Source: VRUE01 sp036557525 (lineage in GTDB: Bacteria > Actinomycetota > Thermoleophilia > Solirubrobacterales > 70-9). Taken from it: a stretch of 64,000 bases of DNA. The notes under the pieces were generated by a model. The model searched no databases and was not told the origin of the DNA. It worked only from the letters and a program-made list of their open reading frames with translations. The DNA lies in NCBI GenBank assembly GCA_036557525.1, contig DATBHH010000080.1, positions 27,084-91,083 of the forward strand, written 5' to 3'. Shown one piece after another: positions 32,006 to 39,688 of this stretch. The translations under genes and the position numbers were made by a program. The number at the start of each line of letters is the position of its first letter. Position 1 is the stretch's first letter.

Positions 32006-32595
32006 CCGAGGTGGCGGTACCCGCACGCGAGGCCCGCACGATCGAGGTCGGCGCCGGCCAGATCCTGGAGGTGATCGACGTCGAGGGCCGCCAGGTCGGC
32101 GATCTCGCCGCCTGGATGGCGGCCGACCCTGACGAGTACATGTCTCCGGGCCACACCCTCTCCTGCCTGACGAAGCTGACGCCCGAGGTCGGGGACAGGA
32201 TCTTCTCCAACCACAGGCGGCCGCTGCTGGAGATCGTCGCCGACGAGGTCGGCCGCCACGACCTGATCGTCCCCTGCTGCGACCCGGAGCGCTACTCGCG
32301 CGACTACGGGGTCGAGGGCCATCCCTCATGCCTCGCCTCGCTGCAGCAGGCACTCGAGGAGTCCGGGCGGGATCTCCCCCTCCGCGGCGAGCAGTGCTGG
32401 AACGTGTTCATGAACAACCGCCACGAGAACGGCCGGATCGTCACCCACGAGCCTGAGCACGGCCCCGGGTCGAAGCTCACGCTGAGGGCTCTCGAGGACA
32501 TGGTCGTCGCCCTGTCCGCCTGTCCGCAGGACCTCTCGCCCTGCAACGCCTACGAACCGACCTCGATGGCGCTCGGTGTGCGAGGGGAGGCATGA
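32002..32595 (+). CDS. DUF1989 (urea carboxylase-associated type) protein, paralogue 1
   Basis: This 197-residue cupin-like protein shows 'IDVEGRQVGDLAAWM' near the start, 'IFSNHRRPLLEI', 'DLIVPCCDPERYSRDYGVEG', 'CWNVFMNNRHENG' and 'PCNAYEPTSMALGV', the PF09347 pattern. Relatives encoded with urea/guanidine carboxylase act in pairs as carboxyguanidine deiminase. GTG 32002 overlaps the enamidase-like stop and is chosen over the longer frame from 31969. A second, diverged DUF1989 gene lies at 34382 in the same operon. No carboxylase or allophanate hydrolase is present here, so the substrate is probably different. Confidence 0.84.
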   Translation: MTEVAVPAREARTIEVGAGQILEVIDVEGRQVGDLAAWMAADPDEYMSPGHTLSCLTKLTPEVGDRIFSNHRRPLLEIVADEVGRHDLIVPCCDPERYSRDYGVEGHPSCLASLQQALEESGRDLPLRGEQCWNVFMNNRHENGRIVTHEPEHGPGSKLTLRALEDMVVALSACPQDLSPCNAYEPTSMALGVRGEA

Positions 32596-33320
32596 GCGTG
32601 GTGACCGCGGGGCCGGGCACCGATGCCCGCGAGGCGGTCGCCTCGGCGGCGCGACTGCTGGCGGCCGCCGGGCTGGTCGAGGGGTTCGGCCACGTCTCGG
32701 TCCGGGCCCCGGAAGGCTTCCTGATCACCGCGACCGACCCGCTGGGCAGTGCCGCGGAGGCGCGGGTCCACGCGATCGCCGCCACCGGCGAGGCGGAGCC
32801 CGAGGCCGAGGGGGTCCCGATCGAGGCCCCGCTCCACGCCGCCGTCTACTCGGCGCGTCCCGACGTGGCGGCGATCTGCCGCACCCACTCGCCGGCGATG
32901 GTCGCCTTCGGCGCCCGCGGCGAGGTCCCGCCGCTGTTCCACGGCCTCGGCGGGCTCGCCGGCGAGGTGCGCCTGCATCCCGCCACCGGTCTGATCGCCT
33001 CGCGCGAGGCCGGCGAGGACGCCGTCGGCTCGCTCGGGGTCGCCGACTGCCTGATCCTGCGCGCCAACGGCGGTATCGCCACCGGCCCGGACATCGGCCG
33101 GGCGTGCGTGCGCGCCTACTTCCTGGAGGAGCGATGCAAGGTCGCGCTCGCCGCGGGTCCCGCCGCGGTGGAGTTGTCCGACGCGGACACGGCTGCTCGC
33201 TCTCGCTGGTTTGCGCCCGAGGCGGCCCGGGCGTGGAGATGGCTTCAGTGGCGGTTCGGGGATGGCCCCGTCGTGCCAGCTGAGGAGGCAGTCAAAGGCA
33301 AGGATAGGAGCCACCCATGA
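32592..33320 (+). CDS. Class II aldolase/adducin domain protein
   Basis: The 242-residue protein has the zinc-site pattern of class II aldolases: 'IEAPLHAAVYSARPDVAAICR' region with EAPLH (catalytic Glu and first His) and 'CRTHSPAM' (second His). The usual third His in a 'R.HG' motif is replaced by 'RANGG' (about 160), so either the metal site is altered or the ligand comes from another place. Members act as aldolases, epimerases or decarboxylases on hydroxy acids or phosphorylated sugars. Start and stop both overlap neighbours (ATGA). Confidence 0.82.
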   Translation: MSVVTAGPGTDAREAVASAARLLAAAGLVEGFGHVSVRAPEGFLITATDPLGSAAEARVHAIAATGEAEPEAEGVPIEAPLHAAVYSARPDVAAICRTHSPAMVAFGARGEVPPLFHGLGGLAGEVRLHPATGLIASREAGEDAVGSLGVADCLILRANGGIATGPDIGRACVRAYFLEERCKVALAAGPAAVELSDADTAARSRWFAPEAARAWRWLQWRFGDGPVVPAEEAVKGKDRSHP

Positions 33321-34360
33321 ATGGATCGACGAAGAGGCCGCTGGCAACCGCGGCAGCCCTGCTTGCGGCGGCCGCGCTGAGCATCGGCGTTGCGGCATGC
33401 GGCGGCAGCGGAGAATCGACGACGGCCGAATCGAGCTCGGGCGGAGCGCTCAGCTCGATGACCGACGCCACCCTGGTGCTCGACTTCATCCCGAACGGGG
33501 TTCACGCCGGCATCTACCGCGCGTTGGAAGAAGGCTATTACAGCGAAAACAACATCAACCTCAAGATCATCCAGCCGACGTCGACGGCCGACACCCTGAA
33601 ACTGATCGACGCGGGCAAGGCGGACTTCGGGATCGCCGACGGGATCGATGTCGGCAACCAGATCGTCGAAGGTCGCGACGCGAAGGGGGTCATGGCGCTG
33701 CTCGAGCATCCTCCCGGTGGGCTGATCACACTGAAAAAGAGCGGGATCACCGACCCCAAGGAACTTGAAGGCGAAACGGTCGGGATCACCGGCGTGCCCT
33801 CCGACACTGCGATTCTCAACACGGTCGTCTCCGACGCCGGCGGCAACCCCGAAAACATCAACGTCGTGACGATCGGGTTCAACGGGGTCCAGAACCTGGA
33901 AAACGAAAAGGTCGCGGCCTTCACCGGCTTCGTCCCGGCCGACGGCGTCCAGGTCGAACAGAACGGCAACCCGATCGAATCGTTCCCGCTCGACGAATGG
34001 GGCGGGCCCAGCTATCCCGGGCTGGTCGTCTTCTCGACCCAGGAAAAGATCATGCAGGATCCGGCGTTGATGCAGGCGTTCGTCTCGGCGACCATCAAGG
34101 GGTACGAAGAAACCTTCAAAACCCCCGACAAGAGCATCGAAGACCTGGTCGACGCGAATCCGGGGATCAACGAAGAACTGGCGAAAGCGACGCTGAGCGC
34201 CTATATGCCGCTGTTCGAAGGAGAAGGTGAATACGGCGAATTCGAAACCAAGAACATCGAAGCGCTGTCCAAGTTCATGGTCGAAAACGAACTCGCGAAG
34301 TCGGGGTTCACGCCCGAACGCTACGGAACCAACGAGTTCGTCACCGGCGAAGAAGGGTGA
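33317..34360 (+). CDS. ABC transporter substrate-binding lipoprotein (NMT1/THI5-like)
   Basis: This 347-residue lipoprotein has a lipobox GVAAC with Cys28. The mature part has NMT1/THI5/SsuA features: 'LDFIPNGVHAGIYRALEEGY' (LDFIPNGVHAG), 'IQPTSTADTLKLIDAGKADF', 'GITGVPSDTAILNTVV' and 'IMQDPALMQAFVSATIKGYE'. Relatives bind pyrimidines (HMP), aromatic sulfonates or nitrogen heterocycles. With the ATPase and permease downstream it makes a complete importer. Glutamate codons are almost all GAA (about 38 of 40 by eye), while the adjoining cytosolic genes use GAG. The ATG overlaps the upstream stop and has AGGAG. Confidence 0.9.
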   Translation: MNGSTKRPLATAAALLAAAALSIGVAACGGSGESTTAESSSGGALSSMTDATLVLDFIPNGVHAGIYRALEEGYYSENNINLKIIQPTSTADTLKLIDAGKADFGIADGIDVGNQIVEGRDAKGVMALLEHPPGGLITLKKSGITDPKELEGETVGITGVPSDTAILNTVVSDAGGNPENINVVTIGFNGVQNLENEKVAAFTGFVPADGVQVEQNGNPIESFPLDEWGGPSYPGLVVFSTQEKIMQDPALMQAFVSATIKGYEETFKTPDKSIEDLVDANPGINEELAKATLSAYMPLFEGEGEYGEFETKNIEALSKFMVENELAKSGFTPERYGTNEFVTGEEG

Positions 34361-34381
34361 CGCGGGGTCGAGCGTGACCAG

Positions 34382-34963
34382 GTGAGCGGGACGGCTGCCA
34401 GGATCGAGCCCGGCGAGGCCGTGGCGATCGAGCTCGTCGAGGGAGAGGAGCTCGTCGTCACGGCTCCCGACGGCGGCCAGGGGGGCGACCTCTCCTTCGC
34501 CGGGTTCGACCAGGCCCTGACCCGCAACGCCAACGGCTGGGAGCGCTACGGCGAGCCCTGGCTCGTCCTCTGGGTCGAGGAGGGAATGCGACTGTTCGAC
34601 GTCGACGCGGAGCCGGTGCTTGCGGTGGGGCCCAGCCGCGGTCCCGGCCATCTCGACGTCACCTATCCGGGGTGCTGGAGTGAGATCTACGAGGACCGGC
34701 GCCTCGGGTGCCAGGACCTGATCTCGGCTGCGCTCGGGATCGAGCGACGCGAGCTGACCGGGATGTTGTCGTTCTTCATGGACGGCGAGGTCGAGGGCGG
34801 CGTCTATCGGGGCTTCTCGCGCCCCGCGGTCGTCGAGGCCGGCGACTACGTGACCTTCAGCGCGCTGCGCCCGGTCGAGGTCGCCGTCAGCGCCTGCCCG
34901 GACGACGCCGTCAGCGGCTGGCGACCGGCGGCCCTGGAGATCGAGGTGCGCGACGATGGCTGA
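34382..34963 (+). CDS. DUF1989-like protein, paralogue 2
   Basis: This 193-residue protein is a diverged relative of the 32002 gene product: 'VTAPDGGQGGDLSFAGFDQA' parallels the 'VEGRQVGDLAAW' strand, 'HLDVTYPGCWSEIYED' with 'GCQDLISAALGI' parallels 'DLIVPCCDPERY..', and 'YVTFSALRPVEVAVSACPDD' parallels the C-terminal strand of the first. Two unlike DUF1989 subunits in one operon recall the two-subunit carboxyguanidine deiminase. The GTG start follows the lipoprotein gene by 21 bp; the end overlaps the ATPase start. Confidence 0.7.
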   Translation: MSGTAARIEPGEAVAIELVEGEELVVTAPDGGQGGDLSFAGFDQALTRNANGWERYGEPWLVLWVEEGMRLFDVDAEPVLAVGPSRGPGHLDVTYPGCWSEIYEDRRLGCQDLISAALGIERRELTGMLSFFMDGEVEGGVYRGFSRPAVVEAGDYVTFSALRPVEVAVSACPDDAVSGWRPAALEIEVRDDG

Positions 34964-35780
34964 CGCCGGGGCCGGGATCGCGAACGGGTCGGTCCCGAAG
35001 CTGCGCGCAGAGGGCCTCTGCAAGACCTATCCGAGCGCCGGCGGTCCCGGCGACGTCGCCGCCCTCCGCGACGTCGAGTTCGAGGTCGGCGCCGGGGAGT
35101 TCGTCTCGATCGTCGGCCCCTCCGGCTGCGGCAAGTCGACGCTGTTCAGCATCATCGCCGGCCTGATCCGGCCGTCGGCGGGCAACGTCCTGCTCGACGG
35201 CAGCGAGCCGAAGCAGCTCCTGGGCGAGATCGGCTACATGCTCCAGCGCGATTTGCTGATGCCGTGGCGCACCGTCCTCGACAACACCACGGTCGGCCTC
35301 GAGTTGAACGGAGTATCGCGCCGGAAGGCCCGGCGTCGTGCGCTCGACGAGTTCGAGCGCTTCGGCCTGACCGGGTTCGAGCGCCACTGGCCGGCGAAGC
35401 TCTCGGGCGGGATGCGCCAGCGGGCCGCGCTTCTGCGGACCTTCCTCGCCGGTCGCCAGGTGATGCTCCTCGACGAGCCGTTCGGGGCCCTCGACGCCCT
35501 GACGAGGCAGCGGATGCAGGAGTGGCTGCTCGACATCTGGCAGGAAGACAGCAAGACCATCGTCTTCGTCACCCACGACGTCGAGGAGGCCGTATTCCTG
35601 TCCGACCGGGTCCACGTGATGTCGGGAAGGCCCGGCCGGATAGTCCTCAGCCTCGAGGTCGACCTGCCCCGGCCGCGCAATCCGCAGGTGACGATGACCG
35701 AGAAGTTCCTTGGCCTCAAGCAGCGCCTGATGGAACCACTGGAGGAGGCAATCGGGCCTCCGGGGAAGCGGGAGGCCTGA
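34956..35780 (+). CDS. ABC transporter ATP-binding protein (SsuB/TauB-like)
   Basis: The 274-residue ATPase has Walker A GPSGCGKS (54-61), signature LSGGMRQRAAL, Walker B 'VMLLDEPFGALDALT' and H-loop 'VTHDVEEAVFL'. The Q-loop 'GYMLQRDLLMPWRTV' is typical for the nitrate/sulfonate/taurine/thiamine-precursor branch. It energises the importer made with the lipoprotein (33317) and the permease. Its ATG overlaps the DUF1989 gene end and its stop overlaps the permease ATG (TGATG). Confidence 0.95.
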   Translation: MADAGAGIANGSVPKLRAEGLCKTYPSAGGPGDVAALRDVEFEVGAGEFVSIVGPSGCGKSTLFSIIAGLIRPSAGNVLLDGSEPKQLLGEIGYMLQRDLLMPWRTVLDNTTVGLELNGVSRRKARRRALDEFERFGLTGFERHWPAKLSGGMRQRAALLRTFLAGRQVMLLDEPFGALDALTRQRMQEWLLDIWQEDSKTIVFVTHDVEEAVFLSDRVHVMSGRPGRIVLSLEVDLPRPRNPQVTMTEKFLGLKQRLMEPLEEAIGPPGKREA

Positions 35781-36655
35781 TGGCGACCGCGGGCTCGGTG
35801 ATGGGGCTCGGCCGCAGAGCGAGGCCGCGCGGGCCCGCCTCGATCGGCCGCCGCCTGGGGCGCGCCGCAAAGGGGGCGCTGCCGCCGCTGGTGTTCGCCG
35901 CGATCGCCCTCGGGCTCTGGCAGCTCTACGCGACGGTGAGCGGCGTTTCCTCGGCGACGCTGCCGAAGCCGACCGAAATCGCCAAGGCGCTGGTCGAAGA
36001 ACGGTCGCTCCTGCTCGAAAACGCCTGGGTGACGATCGAGGAGATACTGCTCGGGTTCGGGCTGGCGATCGTGGTCGGGATCATCCTCGCCGTGCTGATC
36101 CGCTCCTCGCGCATCATCGAACGCGCGATCTACCCCTGGCTGGTGGCATCGCAGATGGTCCCGATTCCGGCGATCGCACCGCTGATCGTCATCTGGACCG
36201 GCTTCGATCTGCGACCGAAGGTGATCGTGATAGCCCTCGTCTGCTTCTTCCCGATCACGGTCAACGCGATCGACGGCCTCAGGGCCGCCGACCCCGAGCT
36301 CCTCAACCTGCTGAAGACGCTGCGCGCCGGCCGCTGGCAGCGGTTCCGCAAGGCCCAGCTCCCGGCGGCGCTGCCGTTCATCTTCTCGGGCCTCAAGGTC
36401 GGCGCGGCCTTCAGCGTGATCGGCGCCGTCTTCGCCGAGTGGGTCGGCTCCTCCGAAGGGCTGGGCTACCTGATCCTGCTCCTCAACAACCAGACCGCGA
36501 CGACCGCGATGTTCGCCGTGATCGTCGTCCTCGCCGCGATCGGGATCGGCCTTTTCCTCCTCGTCCGCCTTCTCGAGCACCTGGCGCTGCCCTGGTATTA
36601 CGAGGGACGGGGCGAGGAGCCCGAGGGCCTCGGCATCGACACGGGCCAGTCGTGA
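35780..36655 (+). CDS. ABC transporter permease (SsuC-like)
   Basis: The 291-residue inner-membrane protein has six hydrophobic segments after a basic N-terminus ('LVFAAIALGLWQLYATVSG', 'IVVGIILAVLI', 'PAIAPLIVIWTGF', 'VIVIALVCFFPITVNA', 'AAFSVIGAVFAEWVG', 'FAVIVVLAAIGIGLFLLV'). The EAA loop is 'LRAGRWQRFRKAQLPAALP'. It is the BPD_transp_1 permease of the nitrate/sulfonate/pyrimidine importer group. ATG 35780 is chosen from the TGATG overlap; the longer frame to 35264 is the antisense-like shadow of the ATPase gene. Confidence 0.94.
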   Translation: MATAGSVMGLGRRARPRGPASIGRRLGRAAKGALPPLVFAAIALGLWQLYATVSGVSSATLPKPTEIAKALVEERSLLLENAWVTIEEILLGFGLAIVVGIILAVLIRSSRIIERAIYPWLVASQMVPIPAIAPLIVIWTGFDLRPKVIVIALVCFFPITVNAIDGLRAADPELLNLLKTLRAGRWQRFRKAQLPAALPFIFSGLKVGAAFSVIGAVFAEWVGSSEGLGYLILLLNNQTATTAMFAVIVVLAAIGIGLFLLVRLLEHLALPWYYEGRGEEPEGLGIDTGQS

Positions 36656-38067
36656 GCGGAAAGCCGGCCACCGTCGTCCGCGGCGCCTGGGCGCTGACCA
36701 TGGACCCCGCGCTGGGCCCGGTCCGCGACGGTGCGGTCGCGATCGGCTCCGACGGCTCGATCCTCGACGTCGGCCCGGCCGAGGCGATCGTCGCCGCCGA
36801 CCCCGAGGCCGAGGTGGTGGGCGACGGCAACGGGATCGTGCTTCCCGGCCTCGTCAATGCCCACACCCACCTCAGCGAGTGCCTGATCGGCGGGATGGGC
36901 GAGACGGCGAACCTCTTCGAGTGGTTCGAGCGGGTCGTGAACCCGGCCGGGAGGGTGATCGAGCGTTCCGACATGAACGTCGGCACCCGGCTCAAGAGCA
37001 TCGAGATGCTCCGTTCGGGGATCACGACGGTCAACGACATGACCTGCCACCGGAACCTCGGAGCCGAGGTCGCGCTCGGAGCCGTCGACGGCCTGGCGGC
37101 CATGGGCATGCGGGCGATCGTCAGCTTCGGGGCCGAGGACGCCTATCCCGGCGCCCCCCGGCCGGAGGCCTTCATGGCCGAGCACGAGGAGCTGGCGGAC
37201 CGGATCTCCGACGAGCCGCTGATCGGGTTCCGGCTCGGGGTCGGCACCGTTCTCGGGATCAGCCCAGCCCTGTTCGAGATGACGGTCGAGGCCGGTCGCG
37301 AGCACGGATGGGGAGTGCACACCCATCTCGCCGAGGTCCGCGAGGAGCTAAGCGAGGCCAGGGTCCGCTACGGGCACGGGACGATTGAGGAGGCGGACCG
37401 GGTCGGGATGCTCGAGCTCGAGGTGATCGCCGGCCACTGCATCTGGTGCGGCGAGCGGGACATCGGCCTGCTTGCGAGCCGCGACGTCGCGGTCGCCCAC
37501 AACCCGGTCGCGAACATGATCCTCGCCTCGGGGATCTGCCCCGTCCCCCGCCTCCTGCGCGAGGGGGTCGCGGTCGGCCTCGGGACCGACGGGGCCGCCT
37601 CGAACGACAACCAGGACATGTTCGGAGTCCTGAAGTGCGCGGCACTGCTGCAGAAGGTCGGTGCCCTCGACGCCGCAGCGATGACGGCGCCGGCGGTGCT
37701 GGAGATGGCGACGGCCGGCGGTGCACGCGCGCTCGGCCTCGAGGGGTCAATCGGCAGCCTCAGCCCCGGCAAGCGGGGCGACATCGTCCTCCTCGACGGC
37801 AACACGCCCGAGCTCGCTGCGATCCACGACCCCTTCCAGCAGGTCGTCTACTGCGCGACGGCCCGGTGCGTCTCCGACGTCTGGGTCGACGGGACACGTC
37901 GGTTGCGCGGCGGCGAGGTGATCGGTGCGGACCTGCGGGCGCTGAGCGGCGAGGCGCGCGAGGCCGCGGTCGCGCTGGCGAAGCGCGCCGGTCTCGGCGC
38001 GGAGTCCGTCTACGCCGGGCCAGGGAGGCTGACGGAGTCCGAGGCGATCCTTGAGCGAATCGGTTGA
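36652..38067 (+). CDS. ATZ/TRZ-type amidohydrolase or deaminase
   Basis: This 471-residue enzyme belongs to the cytosine deaminase/chlorohydrolase (SSNA) group. Metal-site motifs are 'NAHTHLSE' (His71, His73), 'GVHTHLAE', 'IAGHCIWCG' and 'LGTDGAASND'. 'GLVNAHTHLSECLIGG' and 'KCAALLQK' are typical of 8-oxoguanine deaminase, hydroxyatrazine and related aminohydrolases, which remove an exocyclic amine from an N-heterocycle. This is the most direct sign that the operon acts on an amino-substituted ring. GTG 36652 overlaps the permease stop (GTGA). The end overlaps the next gene by 17 bp. Confidence 0.9.
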   Translation: MSGKPATVVRGAWALTMDPALGPVRDGAVAIGSDGSILDVGPAEAIVAADPEAEVVGDGNGIVLPGLVNAHTHLSECLIGGMGETANLFEWFERVVNPAGRVIERSDMNVGTRLKSIEMLRSGITTVNDMTCHRNLGAEVALGAVDGLAAMGMRAIVSFGAEDAYPGAPRPEAFMAEHEELADRISDEPLIGFRLGVGTVLGISPALFEMTVEAGREHGWGVHTHLAEVREELSEARVRYGHGTIEEADRVGMLELEVIAGHCIWCGERDIGLLASRDVAVAHNPVANMILASGICPVPRLLREGVAVGLGTDGAASNDNQDMFGVLKCAALLQKVGALDAAAMTAPAVLEMATAGGARALGLEGSIGSLSPGKRGDIVLLDGNTPELAAIHDPFQQVVYCATARCVSDVWVDGTRRLRGGEVIGADLRALSGEAREAAVALAKRAGLGAESVYAGPGRLTESEAILERIG

Positions 38068-39688
38068 CGTCTGCCTGATCGGCGGCGGGCACAACGGGCT
38101 CGCCTGCGCCTGCTACCTGGCCCGCGCCGGCCTCGACGTCCTCGTCGTCGAGTCGGCCCGCGAGCCGGGGGGGTGCATCGCGACGGTGGAGCTGCCGGAC
38201 GGTCGCGGCCGGCTCGAGCTCGGCGCCTACGAGCACGGGGGGATCCGCGCCAGCGGGGTGGTCGCCGACCTCGAGTTGGAGAGCCGCCACGGGCTGCGGT
38301 TCCACGAGCGCCGGGAGCTGACCCTCTCGCCCTGCGACGACGGCACCCAGCTGGCCTTCTGGAGCTCGCTCGAGCGGACCGTCGAGGCGCTCGGAGGCGT
38401 GGTCGGGCCCGCCGATGCCGAGGCATACCGCCGGTTCGCGGTTTGGGCCGACGCGGCGACGGGAGTCTTGAGCCAGGCCGACGGGGGCCCGCCGCCGACC
38501 CTGCGGCAGCTCGCTGCGCTGGCCGAGGCGGCTCTCGGCCGCGAGGGAGAGCGCCTGATCCAAGCCTTCCTCGCTCCGGCCAGCTCACTCGTCGCCGGCA
38601 TCTTCGAGGACGGGCGCCTGCGCGGCGCGCTCGCGCACTGGGCGGCGCATTCTCAGCTCCCCCCACAGATGCCAGGCACGGGGGCCGGCGCGCTTTTCCT
38701 CGCCGCCGCCCACGGCTCGTCGGCGATCCGGCCGCATGGCGGGTCGCGGGGGACCGTGGACGCGCTGGTCAGCTGCCTCGAGGCGGCCGGCGGCAGGCTG
38801 CGCTGCTCGGCGCCGGCCGAAGCGATTGAGGTCTCCGGCGGGCGGGCCCGGGCGGTGGTCGCCGGCGGCGAGCGGATCGAGGCGCGCCGCGCGGTCGTCT
38901 CCGCGATCGACGCGCGTCGGGTGTTCCTCGGGCTGATCGACCCCGATGCCGTGCCTGCGCCCCTTCTGGCCGAGGTCGAGCGCATCCACGGCACCCAGCA
39001 CAACGTCTCCGAGCTGAAGGTGGACGCGATCCTCTCGAGGTTGCCCGCGATCCCCGGCCCGGCGGGGTTCGAGCGCGCGTTCATGCTCTCCGCCAATCGG
39101 GGGACGGACATCGCCTCCGCCTTCGCCAGCATCTCCCTCGGCGAGCTCCCCGAGCGACCGCCGGTCATGATTGCGTTCCCCTCGACCCTCGAGCAGGGAT
39201 GGGCCCCCGACGGCGGCGAGGTGGCCTGGATCTCGACCTTCGTCCCCTGGAGGCTCCGGGGGGGCGATTGGGGGTCCGGGAGCCTGGAGCGCGCAGCCGA
39301 CCTCGCCTGGGGGACGGTCGAGCGGGCGCTGGGCTCCGAGCTCGCGGCGACCGAGAGGGTCATCACCGGACCCGACGAGTGGGTCGCTCGCCACGGAAAC
39401 GCGGGCGCCAACCCGAACCACATCGAGATGAGCATCGACCAGCTGATGGCGCTGCGCCCCTCGCCCGCGCTGGCCGGGTACCGGACGCCCGTTGCGGGGC
39501 TGTTTCTGACCGGCGCCGGGACGCACCCGGGAGGTGGGGTCACCGGTATGCCGGGCCGCAACGCGGCGGCCGTCGTCCTCGCCGATCTCGGCATCTCGCG
39601 CCGAACCCGCGGCGCCCGAATTCGTGCCCAGATCGGCGTCCTGCGCGACGCTGCCCGTGCGGCCCGCGCCCTGCGGAGGGCCGCATGA
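38051..39688 (+). CDS. FAD-dependent oxidoreductase (phytoene desaturase-like)
   Basis: The 545-residue flavoprotein has 'CLIGGGHNGLACACYLARAG' (split: GGGHNGLACACYLARAG) followed by 'DVLVVESAREPGG', the FAD Rossmann motif of the CrtI/NAD(P)-FAD oxidoreductase family, and near the C-terminus 'LTGAGTHPGGGVTGMPGRNAA', the second FAD motif of the same group. Relatives desaturate or isomerise hydrophobic or cyclic substrates. Here it would fit oxidation of a ring or ring-opened product, though a role with the methyltransferase downstream is equally possible. TTG 38051 is used; GAGGCGATCC lies just upstream. Confidence 0.86.
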   Translation: MSESVDVCLIGGGHNGLACACYLARAGLDVLVVESAREPGGCIATVELPDGRGRLELGAYEHGGIRASGVVADLELESRHGLRFHERRELTLSPCDDGTQLAFWSSLERTVEALGGVVGPADAEAYRRFAVWADAATGVLSQADGGPPPTLRQLAALAEAALGREGERLIQAFLAPASSLVAGIFEDGRLRGALAHWAAHSQLPPQMPGTGAGALFLAAAHGSSAIRPHGGSRGTVDALVSCLEAAGGRLRCSAPAEAIEVSGGRARAVVAGGERIEARRAVVSAIDARRVFLGLIDPDAVPAPLLAEVERIHGTQHNVSELKVDAILSRLPAIPGPAGFERAFMLSANRGTDIASAFASISLGELPERPPVMIAFPSTLEQGWAPDGGEVAWISTFVPWRLRGGDWGSGSLERAADLAWGTVERALGSELAATERVITGPDEWVARHGNAGANPNHIEMSIDQLMALRPSPALAGYRTPVAGLFLTGAGTHPGGGVTGMPGRNAAAVVLADLGISRRTRGARIRAQIGVLRDAARAARALRRAA

